Shown in pieces: positions 54,559 to 63,057 of a stretch of 64,000 nucleotides of DNA. Every line of letters begins with the position of its first letter. Position 1 is the stretch's first letter. Both the position numbers and the translations under genes were made by a program. The notes under the pieces were generated by a model. The model was not told the origin of the DNA. It searched no databases and saw only the letters and a list, made by a program, of their open reading frames with translations. Source of the stretch: JAFGXT01 sp963677165 (lineage in GTDB: Bacteria > Verrucomicrobiota > Lentisphaeria > Victivallales > SZUA-371); assembly GCA_963677165.2 (NCBI GenBank), contig CAXXSX010000001.1, positions 868,001 to 932,000 on the forward strand, in the 5' to 3' direction.

Positions 54559-55584
54559 ATGAAGAAATGTACAGTTATCTTGCTCTCCGTTTTTTTCGGG
54601 TTGCTTATACCTCTATGGGGAACAGAATCACAAGAAATGCTTAATGCGGTAAAGGAGGGAGATGTAGTTACCGTAAAAAAAATATTAGACACCAATGCGA
54701 ATTTTGATGTAAATGGTCGTTATACCCGGTGGGAAATGACTTTGCTAATGTATGCGGTCGATTATGCCCATATTGAAGTTGTCGAGCTGTTGCTTGAGAG
54801 AGGAGCAGATCCCACTCTCAAAACCATAAACGGTTTAAAGGCTTCGGACTACGTTTCTAACTCAGAATACTTTGGAGGTTCTAAGGAATCATATCTGCAA
54901 CATATGCGCCAACAAAAGAAAAGTGAGGAAGAAATAGCTAAAAGGCTTCAAGAGTACAATCAGAAATATTCACCAGAGATGCTGAAAAAAAGACAACAAA
55001 TTAAGGACTTGGTCTTAAAAGCATATACCGATAAAATGAAGCAAGGAGACGTATCTCCTATTTGGAAGGCCATAGTTTCTGATGATTTATCAAAAGTTAA
55101 AGCCCTTTTGGTCAGAGGAGACATAAGCAATATTAATATGCAAAACACTAAGGGAGAAACTCCTCTTATTGTCGCGGTTAGAAATGGTCGCTATGATATC
55201 GTGAAATTATTGCTTCGCCGAGGAGCAAAAATAGGGATTACGGATAAGAAAAGCAAATCGGCGTATTCGTATGCCCAAATGATGTTAGAATTGCTAAATC
55301 ATGAGAAACAGGAACAGTACATTTCTGGGCTAAAAGATTTGGTGTCACAGAAAATAATTGATTTAAGCAAAAAGGATAAAAACGGTGACACATTATTAAT
55401 GAAAGCTGTTGCCACAGGTAACTTGGAGCAGACAAAAATTCTTTTGGAAGCAGGTGTGAATCCCGCAGTTAAAAACAATAAAGGGCAGACAGCAAAAGAT
55501 TTAGTTTGCTCCCGTATGGAACAATATCTTGAAAAAAAGAAACTTATTCTTGATCTTCTGAAGAAATATTCCAAGGACAAGTAG
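54559..55584 (+). CDS. Secreted ankyrin-repeat protein
   Basis: A 341-residue protein with a signal peptide (KKCTVILLSVFFGLLIPLWG) and three clear ankyrin units: MTLLMYAVDYAHIEVVELLL, then GETPLIVAVRNGRYDIVKLL and GDTLLMKAVATGNLEQTKIL. A charged helical linker (about 110-165) separates the first from the second. Ankyrin repeats bind proteins; here they should act in the periplasm or outside. AAGGA precedes the ATG. It sits just before the disrupted toxin-like locus, but a link is only positional. Confidence 0.85.
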   Translation: MKKCTVILLSVFFGLLIPLWGTESQEMLNAVKEGDVVTVKKILDTNANFDVNGRYTRWEMTLLMYAVDYAHIEVVELLLERGADPTLKTINGLKASDYVSNSEYFGGSKESYLQHMRQQKKSEEEIAKRLQEYNQKYSPEMLKKRQQIKDLVLKAYTDKMKQGDVSPIWKAIVSDDLSKVKALLVRGDISNINMQNTKGETPLIVAVRNGRYDIVKLLLRRGAKIGITDKKSKSAYSYAQMMLELLNHEKQEQYISGLKDLVSQKIIDLSKKDKNGDTLLMKAVATGNLEQTKILLEAGVNPAVKNNKGQTAKDLVCSRMEQYLEKKKLILDLLKKYSKDK

Positions 55585-55672
55585 CACTTATTCCACAAAG
55601 AGATATCTTACATTTTATTAAAAATGAGATTTAATCAAGTCAAGTTTGTCATTTTGTGTCGTTGTAAATAAT

Positions 55673-55798
55673 ATGAAAAAAATCATAACAGTAGTAATTG
55701 CTTTTGTATTATCGAACATAACTCAAGCTCAGGATTTAGGAGTTACTTCTAATCCTGAGCCGGCAGTTTCTTCTGCGGCGCAGCATTCCATGTTTTAA
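55673..55798 (+). pseudogene. Signal-peptide fragment of a disrupted secreted gene
   Basis: A 41-codon frame starting MKKIITVVIAFVLSNITQA, a clear signal peptide, ending in a stop eight bases before the RAYT element. No complete product is likely. It is probably the 5' end of the secreted protein whose C-terminal end may remain at 56921-57016, the parts being separated by the element and internal loss. Confidence 0.55.
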
Positions 55799-55805
55799 GT
55801 TTCTT

Positions 55806-56722
55806 GGGGTCGGATGCGTATAATTAAAAATATTAGTCTCAAAATGTTCATTTTTCTTGACTTTTTGTACTGTTAGAGCTATTTTTTAATGGCTAAAAAT
55901 AGATTTAAGCGTTTTTGTTAAAAATGGGGGGCTACAAATGTCAAGAAAACAGCGAAAATGGTTGAGTGGAGCTTGTTATCACATAACGCACCGGTGCCTG
56001 GAACGTCAGTTCTTTTTGAAGTTCAGTAAATACCGTGACATCTATCAGGAGATGTTATTCGAAGCTTCGCGGAAATTTCATGTCGATGTACTGGATTACA
56101 TGATAACAAGTAATCATGTGCATTTGCTTGTTACCGCAAAAAACGGTGACGAGATCAGTTTGATGTTCAAATATCTGCATGGCGGTTTTGCCCAGAAATA
56201 TAACTTTCTAAAGAAGCGCAGCGGAGCATTCTGGTCCGATCGATTTCATTCCACACGGATTCAGGACGGAGAACATTTTGGACGCTGTCTGTTTTACATA
56301 GACATGAACATGATGCGTGCCGGAGCGGTGAAACATCCGGCGGAATGGAAACATACGGCCTTTCATGAATTTGTCGGCAATCGTGAACGCTACAAAATCG
56401 TGAACATGGATAAGCTGCTGAAAATACTCGGTAGCTCTTCATACGATAAATTTCTGTTCTGGTATAAAAAGACACTGACGACAAAAGTAAGTTGTAATTT
56501 ACAGGCACGTGAGGCATATTGGAGCAAGGCGTTTGCGGTCGGTAGCGCGGAATGGCTCGGCCAGAACATTGGGAGCATGAAAAGAATGCGTATTTATGAT
56601 ACGGGGAGTACAAAATACCTTAGCGGTAAAAAATTGCACTGAAAAATTGTTTTAACGAGGTAATTCTGACAAAAAATGCATAAATCTGAGCTTAACAAAC
56701 AATATTATACGCATCCGACCCC
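55806..56722 (+). mobile_element. RAYT (REP-associated tyrosine transposase) element
   Basis: About 917 bases bounded by GGGGTCGGATGCGTATAAT at the left and its inverted partner ATTATACGCATCCGACCCC at the right, a 19-base match. It contains one transposase gene. RAYTs mobilise short REP-like palindromes with such ends. The last 150 bases are repeated after it (56751-56905), so either two elements were once in tandem or a copy was partly deleted. Confidence 0.82.
55938..56642 (+). CDS. REP-associated tyrosine transposase (Y1 family)
   Basis: A 234-residue single-domain HUH transposase related to IS200/TnpA. The metal-binding HUH motif appears in TSNHVHLLVTA, and the candidate nucleophile Tyr in FKYLHGGFAQKYN. 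FWSDRFHSTRIQDGEHF and YIDMNMMRAGAVKHPAEW match the family core. The start MSRKQRKWLSGACYHITHRC is the usual family start. It lies inside the 55806-56722 element, whose ends it probably recognises. Confidence 0.92.
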   Translation: MSRKQRKWLSGACYHITHRCLERQFFLKFSKYRDIYQEMLFEASRKFHVDVLDYMITSNHVHLLVTAKNGDEISLMFKYLHGGFAQKYNFLKKRSGAFWSDRFHSTRIQDGEHFGRCLFYIDMNMMRAGAVKHPAEWKHTAFHEFVGNRERYKIVNMDKLLKILGSSSYDKFLFWYKKTLTTKVSCNLQAREAYWSKAFAVGSAEWLGQNIGSMKRMRIYDTGSTKYLSGKKLH

Positions 56723-56750
56723 AATAAACCCCAATAAATCCCCAATATTA

Positions 56751-56905
56751 ATTGGGAGTATGAAAAGAATGCGTATTTATGATACGGGGAGCACAAAATA
56801 CCTTAGCGGTAAAAAATTGTACTGAAAAATTGTTTTAACGAGGTAATTCTGACAAAAAATGCATAGATCTGAGCTTAACAAACAATATTATACGCATCCG
56901 ACCCC
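56751..56905 (+). repeat. Duplicate of the RAYT element 3' end
   Basis: Matches 56571-56722 with a few changes, covering the last codons of the transposase gene and the right terminal repeat ending GCATCCGACCCC. A short stretch of AATAAACCCC-type sequence (56723-56750) separates the two copies. Confidence 0.85.
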
Positions 56906-56920
56906 CAAAACGTAATTATT

Positions 56921-57016
56921 CCAGGAGGAAGGGGGCAACGTTTAATTCCTGTAATAAATCCTATATTAAATGGAGGTGGTGGCGGTGGAAGATGGAAAAG
57001 GGTACCATGTATGTAA
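56921..57016 (+). pseudogene. C-terminal remnant of a secreted, possibly toxin-like protein
   Basis: A 31-codon frame beginning PGGRGQRLIPVINPILN, then six Gly, then RWKRVPCM and a stop, 19 bases before the immunity-like gene. It has no start. Position between the RAYT copy and the immunity-like gene suggests the toxin end of a polymorphic-toxin pair whose 5' end is the fragment at 55673 (inference). Other reading frames are open here too. Confidence 0.35.
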
Positions 57017-57035
57017 AAAAAGAAAGGAAATATAA

Positions 57036-57875
57036 ATGAAATTGCTAGAAAAGTTTTATATAATAGAAAAAGCTTATGATGAAGACAGTTTTTTTCTTAT
57101 AACACCATATCGTTTTCCTAGCGTTGAGTGTCCTACATGTAATAATGTGTGGGGAGGACTTTGTCGAAGAATTTTTGATTCTTTTCCAAATTATAATCTT
57201 TGTGAAGCGGTAAATGAAACTAAGATTATATCAACAAATGAATACAGAAATATCTTTGGAAAATTTGAGGATAACCCATCTTTTCCAATTGCCAAGTATC
57301 ATTTTCATCCAGGAGGATATATAGGAAAGTCAATATTATTTTCATATGAAAAAATAGAGCAGGATTTTCTCCTTCCTCAGTCTAATATCTTATTTCCTAT
57401 TATTGTTTCAAGCAATGTTCTCACTGAATTTGAACGAAATTCAATAACTGGTTATAAACCTCATCGCATAGAGCAGACAGCTTTATTAGATAAAAAATAT
57501 AAACGAAAATACAAAAGAGAAGGCTCTGGTGCAATATCTCAAGCTTTTTATAAGAATGATTTCGAGAAGTATTCTTCATCTAATGACTTATGGGAAATTG
57601 AGGTTGTTCCCTTTGTTAATACCGGTATAAAAGTCGATTGCGTATGCCAAGATTGTGGCGATACTGAACTTGATTATAATGAAGCAAATGTTGATATTTT
57701 GAGGCGTAATTGGAATGCGGAAGATATCTTTTGGTTTGGGTCAGGAGTTCCAGCGTTCTCAGAAAAATGTATTAATATTCTACATGAATTTGATCCTAAA
57801 CTAGTGGTTAAGACGGTTGAAAAATTTATAGAAAAATCGAAAGCATGGATGGATGAATGGAAAAAAGAACCTTAG
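57036..57875 (+). CDS. Double-Cys-motif protein resembling SitI6-type immunity proteins
   Basis: A 279-residue soluble protein with a CPTCNNVWGG motif near residue 33 and CVCQDCGDTEL near residue 205. The second is followed by NAEDIFWFGSGVPAFSEKC and LHEFDP. This order matches, by eye, the double-CXXCG family (TIGR02264) that includes the Myxococcus SitI6 immunity proteins, which neutralise toxins delivered by outer-membrane exchange. The paired cysteines may bind zinc. AAAGGA precedes the ATG. The probable toxin gene upstream is broken, so it would now be an orphan immunity gene. Confidence 0.62.
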   Translation: MKLLEKFYIIEKAYDEDSFFLITPYRFPSVECPTCNNVWGGLCRRIFDSFPNYNLCEAVNETKIISTNEYRNIFGKFEDNPSFPIAKYHFHPGGYIGKSILFSYEKIEQDFLLPQSNILFPIIVSSNVLTEFERNSITGYKPHRIEQTALLDKKYKRKYKREGSGAISQAFYKNDFEKYSSSNDLWEIEVVPFVNTGIKVDCVCQDCGDTELDYNEANVDILRRNWNAEDIFWFGSGVPAFSEKCINILHEFDPKLVVKTVEKFIEKSKAWMDEWKKEP

Positions 57876-58191
57876 TCAGAGGGATACGGGGTCATCCATT
57901 AAGGTTCCTGTCAAGTAAAAAATAAAAAAATCCTTAGGAAAATTTGAATTTTCCTTCAAACATGTCATAAGAACCATGCATATAATTTTATTTGTATTTT
58001 ACTTGCTATTAATTTATTATGATTTTTGTATAAATATTTTACGCCTCAATTTATGGCTATATTTTTAATTTATAGTTAATTTTGTTTTTCTGAGTTAAAT
58101 ATAGGAGTTATGCATGTAATTTTGATGAGGAAAAACTTAAAATTCATACTTTGAGCTCAAATAAATGGAGGCAGGGGGGATTTATTCCTGA

Positions 58192-58268
58192 CTTTAGAGG
58201 TTATCCGTAAATCAACATGATATCAGCAAAAATCGCTATTTGCGTAGGAGACAACGCAAGCAACTTTG
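58192..58268 (-). repeat. B-family element copy B4, inverted
   Basis: Read on the minus strand it has TTGCGTTGTCTCCTACGCAA as first hairpin, then AGCGATTTTTGCT, GATATCA and a CTCTAAAG end, the same order as B1 and B3. The stem bases next to the loop differ from other copies but still pair (GT/AC-type). Confidence 0.7.
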
Positions 58269-58286
58269 AGTCGCGTAATTCCAGTA

Positions 58287-58312
58287 GTGGCCGGTTTCGA
58301 TGAAACCGCCAC
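58287..58312. repeat. E-family hairpin
   Basis: GTGG-CGGTTTC pairs with GAAACCG-CCAC across a GAT loop with one bulged C. Similar sequence (GGCGGTTTCATCGAAACAGG) is at about 36750-36770 before the cvfB-like gene. Confidence 0.7.
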
Positions 58313-58361
58313 CGCGAAGCGGCGCGGCAGACAACCCAATGGAAATTCGCGCTTTTTTCGT

Positions 58362-59249
58362 TTATTGTGTCGTTCGATGGACTGACTGGCGGTAGTTCTC
58401 AGGAGAACAACGAAAATATTTTTTAAATACATAGCAGAAGTAGCGGTCGCTGGAAAAGCCAGATAGCCAGGCAATCTCCTTGATTGAATCATTTGTGTTC
58501 AACAGCAGTTTTACCGCGTGATTCAGACGTATCTTTCGTAAGTATTCGGAAGGCGACGTATCAAGATGCCGTTTAAAGAGTTTTCGGCACTGCACTTCAT
58601 GGATTTCCGCTGCCGCCGCTGCGTCAGCTATGGCGATATTAGCTTGATAATTCTGCTCCATATAGCCGATGATTTGGTTCAGGCGTGGTGATTGACGATA
58701 ATCCGGGAATTGTTTGAATTTGCCTTGTTTTGCCAGATTCATCAGTACTTTATTCAGAAAGTTATCGCAAAAACTAACAGCTGCCTGATTACCGTTTTCT
58801 ACAAGGGCAATCACATCCAGTAAAAATTCTCTTTCTGCTTCTAGAATTGGAATTTTGTGACAGGGGGAGATCAAGTGATCAATCGGATTGACTGATGCTG
58901 CATTCAACGGAAGGGCGTGAAATATAATATGTCTACATTTTTTTTCTCCCGGCGCGAGGGCAAATTCATGTTTTGCGTTATAAGGAAGGAGAAAACCTTC
59001 TCCAGAACTTAATATGCACTTGCTGTCATCCAATATCAGCTGGACCTTACCGGATAAAACAAACAGACAGAAATTGTCCGGCAGGGTTCTGGCGGTTACA
59101 TGCCAGGGGGCAAAGTTATTCCAATAGGAACAGCTCAAGACATGTAGTGGATTCTCTAAAATATTTTTTAAACTGTCTGTTTCTCTGGAATCCAGCCGTG
59201 ATGTAAGGTATATCCTGCGTTGGTCTCCATATTGACTTGTTGAATGCAT
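58362..59249 (-). CDS. AraC-family transcriptional regulator
   Basis: A 295-residue regulator. The N-terminal part looks like a cupin sensor (LFVLSGKVQLILDDSKCIL, GEGFLLPYNAKHEF). The C-terminal about 100 residues hold two helix-turn-helix units: IADAAAAAEIHEVQCRKLFK and SIKEIAWLSGFSSDRYFCYV, then FRCSPENYR, the standard family ending. It is divergent from the glycosidase-like gene at 59355 and probably controls it in response to a sugar (inference). About 105 bases separate the two starts. Confidence 0.92.
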   Translation of the reverse strand: MHSTSQYGDQRRIYLTSRLDSRETDSLKNILENPLHVLSCSYWNNFAPWHVTARTLPDNFCLFVLSGKVQLILDDSKCILSSGEGFLLPYNAKHEFALAPGEKKCRHIIFHALPLNAASVNPIDHLISPCHKIPILEAEREFLLDVIALVENGNQAAVSFCDNFLNKVLMNLAKQGKFKQFPDYRQSPRLNQIIGYMEQNYQANIAIADAAAAAEIHEVQCRKLFKRHLDTSPSEYLRKIRLNHAVKLLLNTNDSIKEIAWLSGFSSDRYFCYVFKKYFRCSPENYRQSVHRTTQ

Positions 59250-59354
59250 GGTGTCGAATTTCTCTATAATGTGTTTTTTTAATAATAGACATATTTAACA
59301 AAGAATACTATCATTTTATTATAATAATATTCATTTATGAGGAAAGATTCAAGT

Positions 59355-60929
59355 ATGAAAAGTGAATTTGCTAAAGAGATTTATTCTTCAAAGGAAATTA
59401 TTCCAGTACCGTATTTGTCTGGAGAATGTTCGGAAATCGAAATTAATGAAGGACGTCAGCTGTTCGTTGATGATTATCTGATCGAGCATAATACCTGTAA
59501 ACGCATCTGGCACGAAGCCGTGCCGTATAAAAATAATCCGGTTCTGGTTCCGGAGACAGAGATTGAGCTTGATAACGGTGAGTGCCCGCTAACGGTACCG
59601 TTCAACGACGGTGTGTGGTTCGATCCGCAGGACAAATGTTACAAAATGTACTATCACGCTGGATGGTTTCATGGAACGGCGTTGGCGATCAGTGATGATG
59701 GAATCAACTGGACGCGTCCTGATTTGGGAGTAGTCGGCAATACGAATCTGATAATTCCTCTGCGTTCTGGTTTTGAAAGAGATGGTTCGCTGATTTGGCT
59801 CGATCAGCATTCGGATAATGCGGAGGAGCGCTGGAAAATGTTTCTGTTTTATCGTCATGGGGACGAGGAGTTTGGAGAGTTGTATACGTCAGAAGACGGC
59901 ATTCATTGGGATTTTAGAAAAAAAACGGGGCCATGTGGTGATAACTCCAGCTTTCTGTATGATCCGTTTCGCGGTAAATGGGTTTTCAGTGTGAGAGAGG
60001 CGTTTCCCGGAGTGGGACGTGCTCGTACATATTTTGCTCGTGATCAATTCATTGATGAGCCCTGGAAAAATCATGCTGAGAATTTTAATGAGATAATACC
60101 TGACGCGCCGATTCCGTGGGCTCGGGTGGATTGTCTTGATACATTTGAAGAAGCGACTCAATTCGACCCGCAGTTGTATGACCTGAACGCGGTGGCGTAT
60201 GAAAGTCTTATGTTGGGCGTGTTTGCCGTGTTTCATGGTCCTGAAAACGGTGACTGCGAGGTTCTTGGATGTCCCAAGCGGATTGATTTGCATTTGGGTT
60301 TCAGTCGTGATGGATTCTCCTGGTCCCGTCCGTCAGAGCGGAAATCGTTTTTACGTTGTTCCCGGACAGAAGGCGACTGGGATCGGGGATATCTGCATGC
60401 AGCCGGAGGCATTTGTCTGGTTTTTAAGGATAAACTGCGTTTTTATTACGGGGCGTGGAGTGGAAAGTCCAAGCTAAAGCCTGGAGAAAAGGGCGCTTCA
60501 AGTCGAGTGGCTTATGCCATGTATGCCGGAGGCTCAACCGGATTTGCGGAAATGCGGCGTGACGGTTTTGCATCGCTGAGTACGGACAGTAATGGCGAAG
60601 TCGTAACAAAATACCTCAAAAATAGCAAGCGTTATTTGTTTATTAATGCGAATGCACAAAGTTTACGAGTCGAACTGCTTGATAAGAATAATCAGGTTAT
60701 ATCAGAATATTCATTTGAGAATGCAGTGCCGTTTTGTGGTGATTCAACTCTTCAGCGTGTTGAATGGAAAAATCATCAGGAGTTGCCGGCGTGCGAAGGT
60801 TTTAAGATACGTTTTGTTGTGGAGAGAGGTGATCTTTATGCTTTCTGGCTGACCGATGATCATGACGGGAAAAGCGGTGGTTATCTGGCTGCGGGCAGCA
60901 GGGATTATGGGACCGATGTGGATCGGTGA
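59355..60929 (+). CDS. Glycosidase-like five-bladed propeller protein (GH32/GH43-like)
   Basis: A 524-residue protein starting at the ATG at 59355 (AGGA upstream); an earlier ATG at 59337 lacks one. It has features of five-bladed beta-propeller glycosidases: QLFVDDYLIEH at the start, VPFNDGVWFDPQDKCYKMYY, HGTALAISDDGINWTRPDLG and DGIHWDFR. Many PVC bacteria have multiple members of this family, mostly without tested activity. No signal peptide is seen, so it is likely cytoplasmic. A C-terminal beta domain (LRVELLDKNNQVISEYSFE) follows. The substrate is unknown; regulation by the adjacent AraC protein is likely. Confidence 0.8.
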   Translation: MKSEFAKEIYSSKEIIPVPYLSGECSEIEINEGRQLFVDDYLIEHNTCKRIWHEAVPYKNNPVLVPETEIELDNGECPLTVPFNDGVWFDPQDKCYKMYYHAGWFHGTALAISDDGINWTRPDLGVVGNTNLIIPLRSGFERDGSLIWLDQHSDNAEERWKMFLFYRHGDEEFGELYTSEDGIHWDFRKKTGPCGDNSSFLYDPFRGKWVFSVREAFPGVGRARTYFARDQFIDEPWKNHAENFNEIIPDAPIPWARVDCLDTFEEATQFDPQLYDLNAVAYESLMLGVFAVFHGPENGDCEVLGCPKRIDLHLGFSRDGFSWSRPSERKSFLRCSRTEGDWDRGYLHAAGGICLVFKDKLRFYYGAWSGKSKLKPGEKGASSRVAYAMYAGGSTGFAEMRRDGFASLSTDSNGEVVTKYLKNSKRYLFINANAQSLRVELLDKNNQVISEYSFENAVPFCGDSTLQRVEWKNHQELPACEGFKIRFVVERGDLYAFWLTDDHDGKSGGYLAAGSRDYGTDVDR

Positions 60930-60937
60930 TTAAAAAA

Positions 60938-60964
60938 GCGGTAGATTCCAAAGGAATCTACCGC
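60938..60964 (-). terminator. Intrinsic terminator of the beta-helix protein gene
   Basis: GCGGTAGATTCC and GGAATCTACCGC form a perfect 12-pair stem with a three-base loop. On the minus strand TTTTTT follows. It ends the gene whose stop is at 60983 and lies just after the convergent glycosidase-like gene, where it may also help. Confidence 0.92.
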
Positions 60965-60982
60965 CGTGGGGAGGGAGGAGTG

Positions 60983-62755
60983 TTAATTTATTTCCTGAAA
61001 CCGATGAGTTTTTCTTGTGAGCTGTATCGGTCTCGGGGTATAAGGAACCAGCTTGCCGCCGCCCGGAAGTTCATGAGTCTTGTTGCCAAGCCATGAATTC
61101 TTCTGTAGGCGGGAGTCATAAGTTACTGTGAACTTCCCTGTGCAGCTTACTGCAGACTCTAAAGTTGTTCCGTTAAGGGTAAGTGTCGACAAGCTGGAAT
61201 TGCCAGTAACGATCCATTTACTGGTTTTGTCAATGGCGAGAGTCGCCTTGTTGATTTTTCCTTTCAGCACGGATTCATTGGTCAGAGTAGCCGAAATCGA
61301 ACTATTTTCATCACAAATGAGATCGCCATTCAATTTTTGGTTGTCAGCGGTAAACTGCGCGTGACCGCCGTTGGAACCGCGATAACCCCAGCGTGAAGAT
61401 GCCGCGTGAATTATTATACCGGACTGAGTTGTGGTTTTTACATTTCTTAATTTAATAATACCTTTAGCGTTCGTTACAAAGAACAGAGGTCCGGTTTCCG
61501 CTTCAAGAGAACCGTTGGTCATGGTGAAAGCTCCGATTCGGCCTTCCGCATCACCAGAAAAACTTTGATAAATCATGACGCTCCATAATTTTTTACCGAT
61601 CAAGTTACAATCGGTCAGGGTTATTTTGTTACCGCCTTCAATAACTGCTGCCTCTGCTCCCGATGCGATACCGTTCAGTCCCGTTGCCGAGATGTCTCCG
61701 GTTGAGTAAATTACCGGTGAACCGTATCCTCTGGTATGTACTTTTCCGCCTTTTACCGTGATTGTGCCGCTACCCCGGTCGGTAGCGATTGCTCCCGCCC
61801 GTTCATCGACTGTATAAATATCGACATTATCAAGGGTCACGGTTCCGCCTTGAGTTGCCATTACTCCGTGTCCACCGCCGCCGGTTGCTTTCAATTTCAT
61901 ATTAGAAAGAGCAACAACGGTTTTATTGCCGACCGCGAATGCGGCATTGGCTCCGGTGCCGGTGGTTATGATATATCCGCCATCAATACTGATCTTACTG
62001 CCGGAAGTTGCGAGGACCGCCGCGTTTAGACCGTAAAAACTACTGTTTTCATTTGATGTTGTATTGCCTGTTGTGGAAATTTTGGGCTCATTAAGTGTCA
62101 AATTTCCGCCGTTTGTTACGTAGACCGCAGAAGTATCGGTTTTGTTCGATATAAAATTCTTGTGTGATAGAGTTGCTGTTTTTCCGTCAACCGTATAGGC
62201 TCCGCTGAGAGTATAACTTGTTTGTGAGCCGCCTGGACCTCCTGGACCTCCTGGACCGCCCGGTCCCCCCTGACCACCGCCGGAAGAACTTTGCTGTTGT
62301 GACTTACTTGTTAGTTTATTAACCAACGCCGTGTATTGTTCTTCAGACAGAAACTCTTTGGCTGGAGCAATAATTTTTAGCACTTTCTTTTGAAATTTCT
62401 CCATCAGCTTTTGGATTTTCTGCATATCCATTCCACCCGGACCGCCTCTGCTGTGGCTGTGACGTCCACTGCTGGAACGACTGGATTTTTTTAGCTTTTT
62501 CTGAAGTTTTTCATAGAGTTTTTTAATTTCCTCAATAAGCGGCTTCAACTTGGTGCATTGTTCTTCGGTTAACTTCAGTTCGGTCTTCAATTTTTCTATG
62601 GTCAGGGTAGCGATCGCGCTGTTTTGCATACTTTCCGGGCCGCCTTGTCCTCCTGGACCACCAGGCCCGCCACTTGGAGGACCGCTTCTCGCAAAGAGAG
62701 AAAGACCGCAGAAAAGAATAAATACTACCAGAATATTACCTTTCACATTCATCAT
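60983..62755 (-). CDS. Secreted LTxxQ-helical / beta-helix protein with Gly-Pro linkers
   Basis: A 590-residue exported protein. Signal peptide MMNVKGNILVVFILFCGLSL, then a GGPGGPGGQGG linker. Two helical segments carry LTEEQCTKLKPLIEEIKKL and FLSEEQYTALVNKL, like the LTxxQ repeats of Spy/CpxP periplasmic proteins. A second linker GGPGGPGGPGGPGG leads to a repetitive right-handed beta-helix domain (about 180-560) rich in SGSKISIDGGYI-, GTVTLDNVDIYT- and GTITVKGGKVHT-type rungs. AAAGGAG precedes the ATG. It is followed by a strong terminator. Surface or periplasmic; function unknown. Confidence 0.82.
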   Translation of the reverse strand: MMNVKGNILVVFILFCGLSLFARSGPPSGGPGGPGGQGGPESMQNSAIATLTIEKLKTELKLTEEQCTKLKPLIEEIKKLYEKLQKKLKKSSRSSSGRHSHSRGGPGGMDMQKIQKLMEKFQKKVLKIIAPAKEFLSEEQYTALVNKLTSKSQQQSSSGGGQGGPGGPGGPGGPGGSQTSYTLSGAYTVDGKTATLSHKNFISNKTDTSAVYVTNGGNLTLNEPKISTTGNTTSNENSSFYGLNAAVLATSGSKISIDGGYIITTGTGANAAFAVGNKTVVALSNMKLKATGGGGHGVMATQGGTVTLDNVDIYTVDERAGAIATDRGSGTITVKGGKVHTRGYGSPVIYSTGDISATGLNGIASGAEAAVIEGGNKITLTDCNLIGKKLWSVMIYQSFSGDAEGRIGAFTMTNGSLEAETGPLFFVTNAKGIIKLRNVKTTTQSGIIIHAASSRWGYRGSNGGHAQFTADNQKLNGDLICDENSSISATLTNESVLKGKINKATLAIDKTSKWIVTGNSSLSTLTLNGTTLESAVSCTGKFTVTYDSRLQKNSWLGNKTHELPGGGKLVPYTPRPIQLTRKTHRFQEIN

Positions 62756-63057
62756 CCGGCTCCTTTGAAATTCTTTTATGTATTGTTTCGATATGTATTG
62801 TTGGTGTTCCCCACAAACCGAAGGTTTTGAGTGTGCCGGCAGGTAACCTTGTTAACCGGTTTGTTGTAAACACTAGCAAGTTCTAATTATATAATCGAAT
62901 TAAATTATAAATGGTTACAACGAAAATATATAAATTTTGTAAAAACATAAACTAATACACGCGTTTGAAAGTGAATCTTACAGTTGATTCATAAAAAAAG
63001 ACCTGCTTTGCAAGTTTTTGCAAAACAGGTCTGAGTTGGTGAAGAAATCTTCAAAGA
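62756..63057. other. Intergenic region before the beta-helix gene
   Basis: About 300 AT-rich bases holding the terminator of the pseudopilin gene (62999-63032) and, presumably, the promoter of the beta-helix gene. A short GGTAAC/GTTAACC inverted repeat lies near 62842-62857. No gene is seen. Confidence 0.5.
62999..63032 (-). terminator. Intrinsic terminator of the pseudopilin gene
   Basis: On the minus strand AGACCTG/CAGGTCT with an inner TTTGCAA/TTGCAAA forms a stem of about 14 pairs with one mismatch, followed by a run of seven T. It lies 26 bases after the stop at 63058. Confidence 0.88.

Larger units (their letters stand above)
57876..58361. other. Intergenic region with B- and E-family hairpins
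   Basis: About 490 bases without a gene. GGAAAATT/AATTTTCC (57937-57954) may end the immunity-like transcript, though no T-run follows. B4 (58192-58268, inverted) and an E-family hairpin (58287-58312) lie at the right, next to the AraC gene end. The middle is AT-rich with nothing I recognise. Confidence 0.6.
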
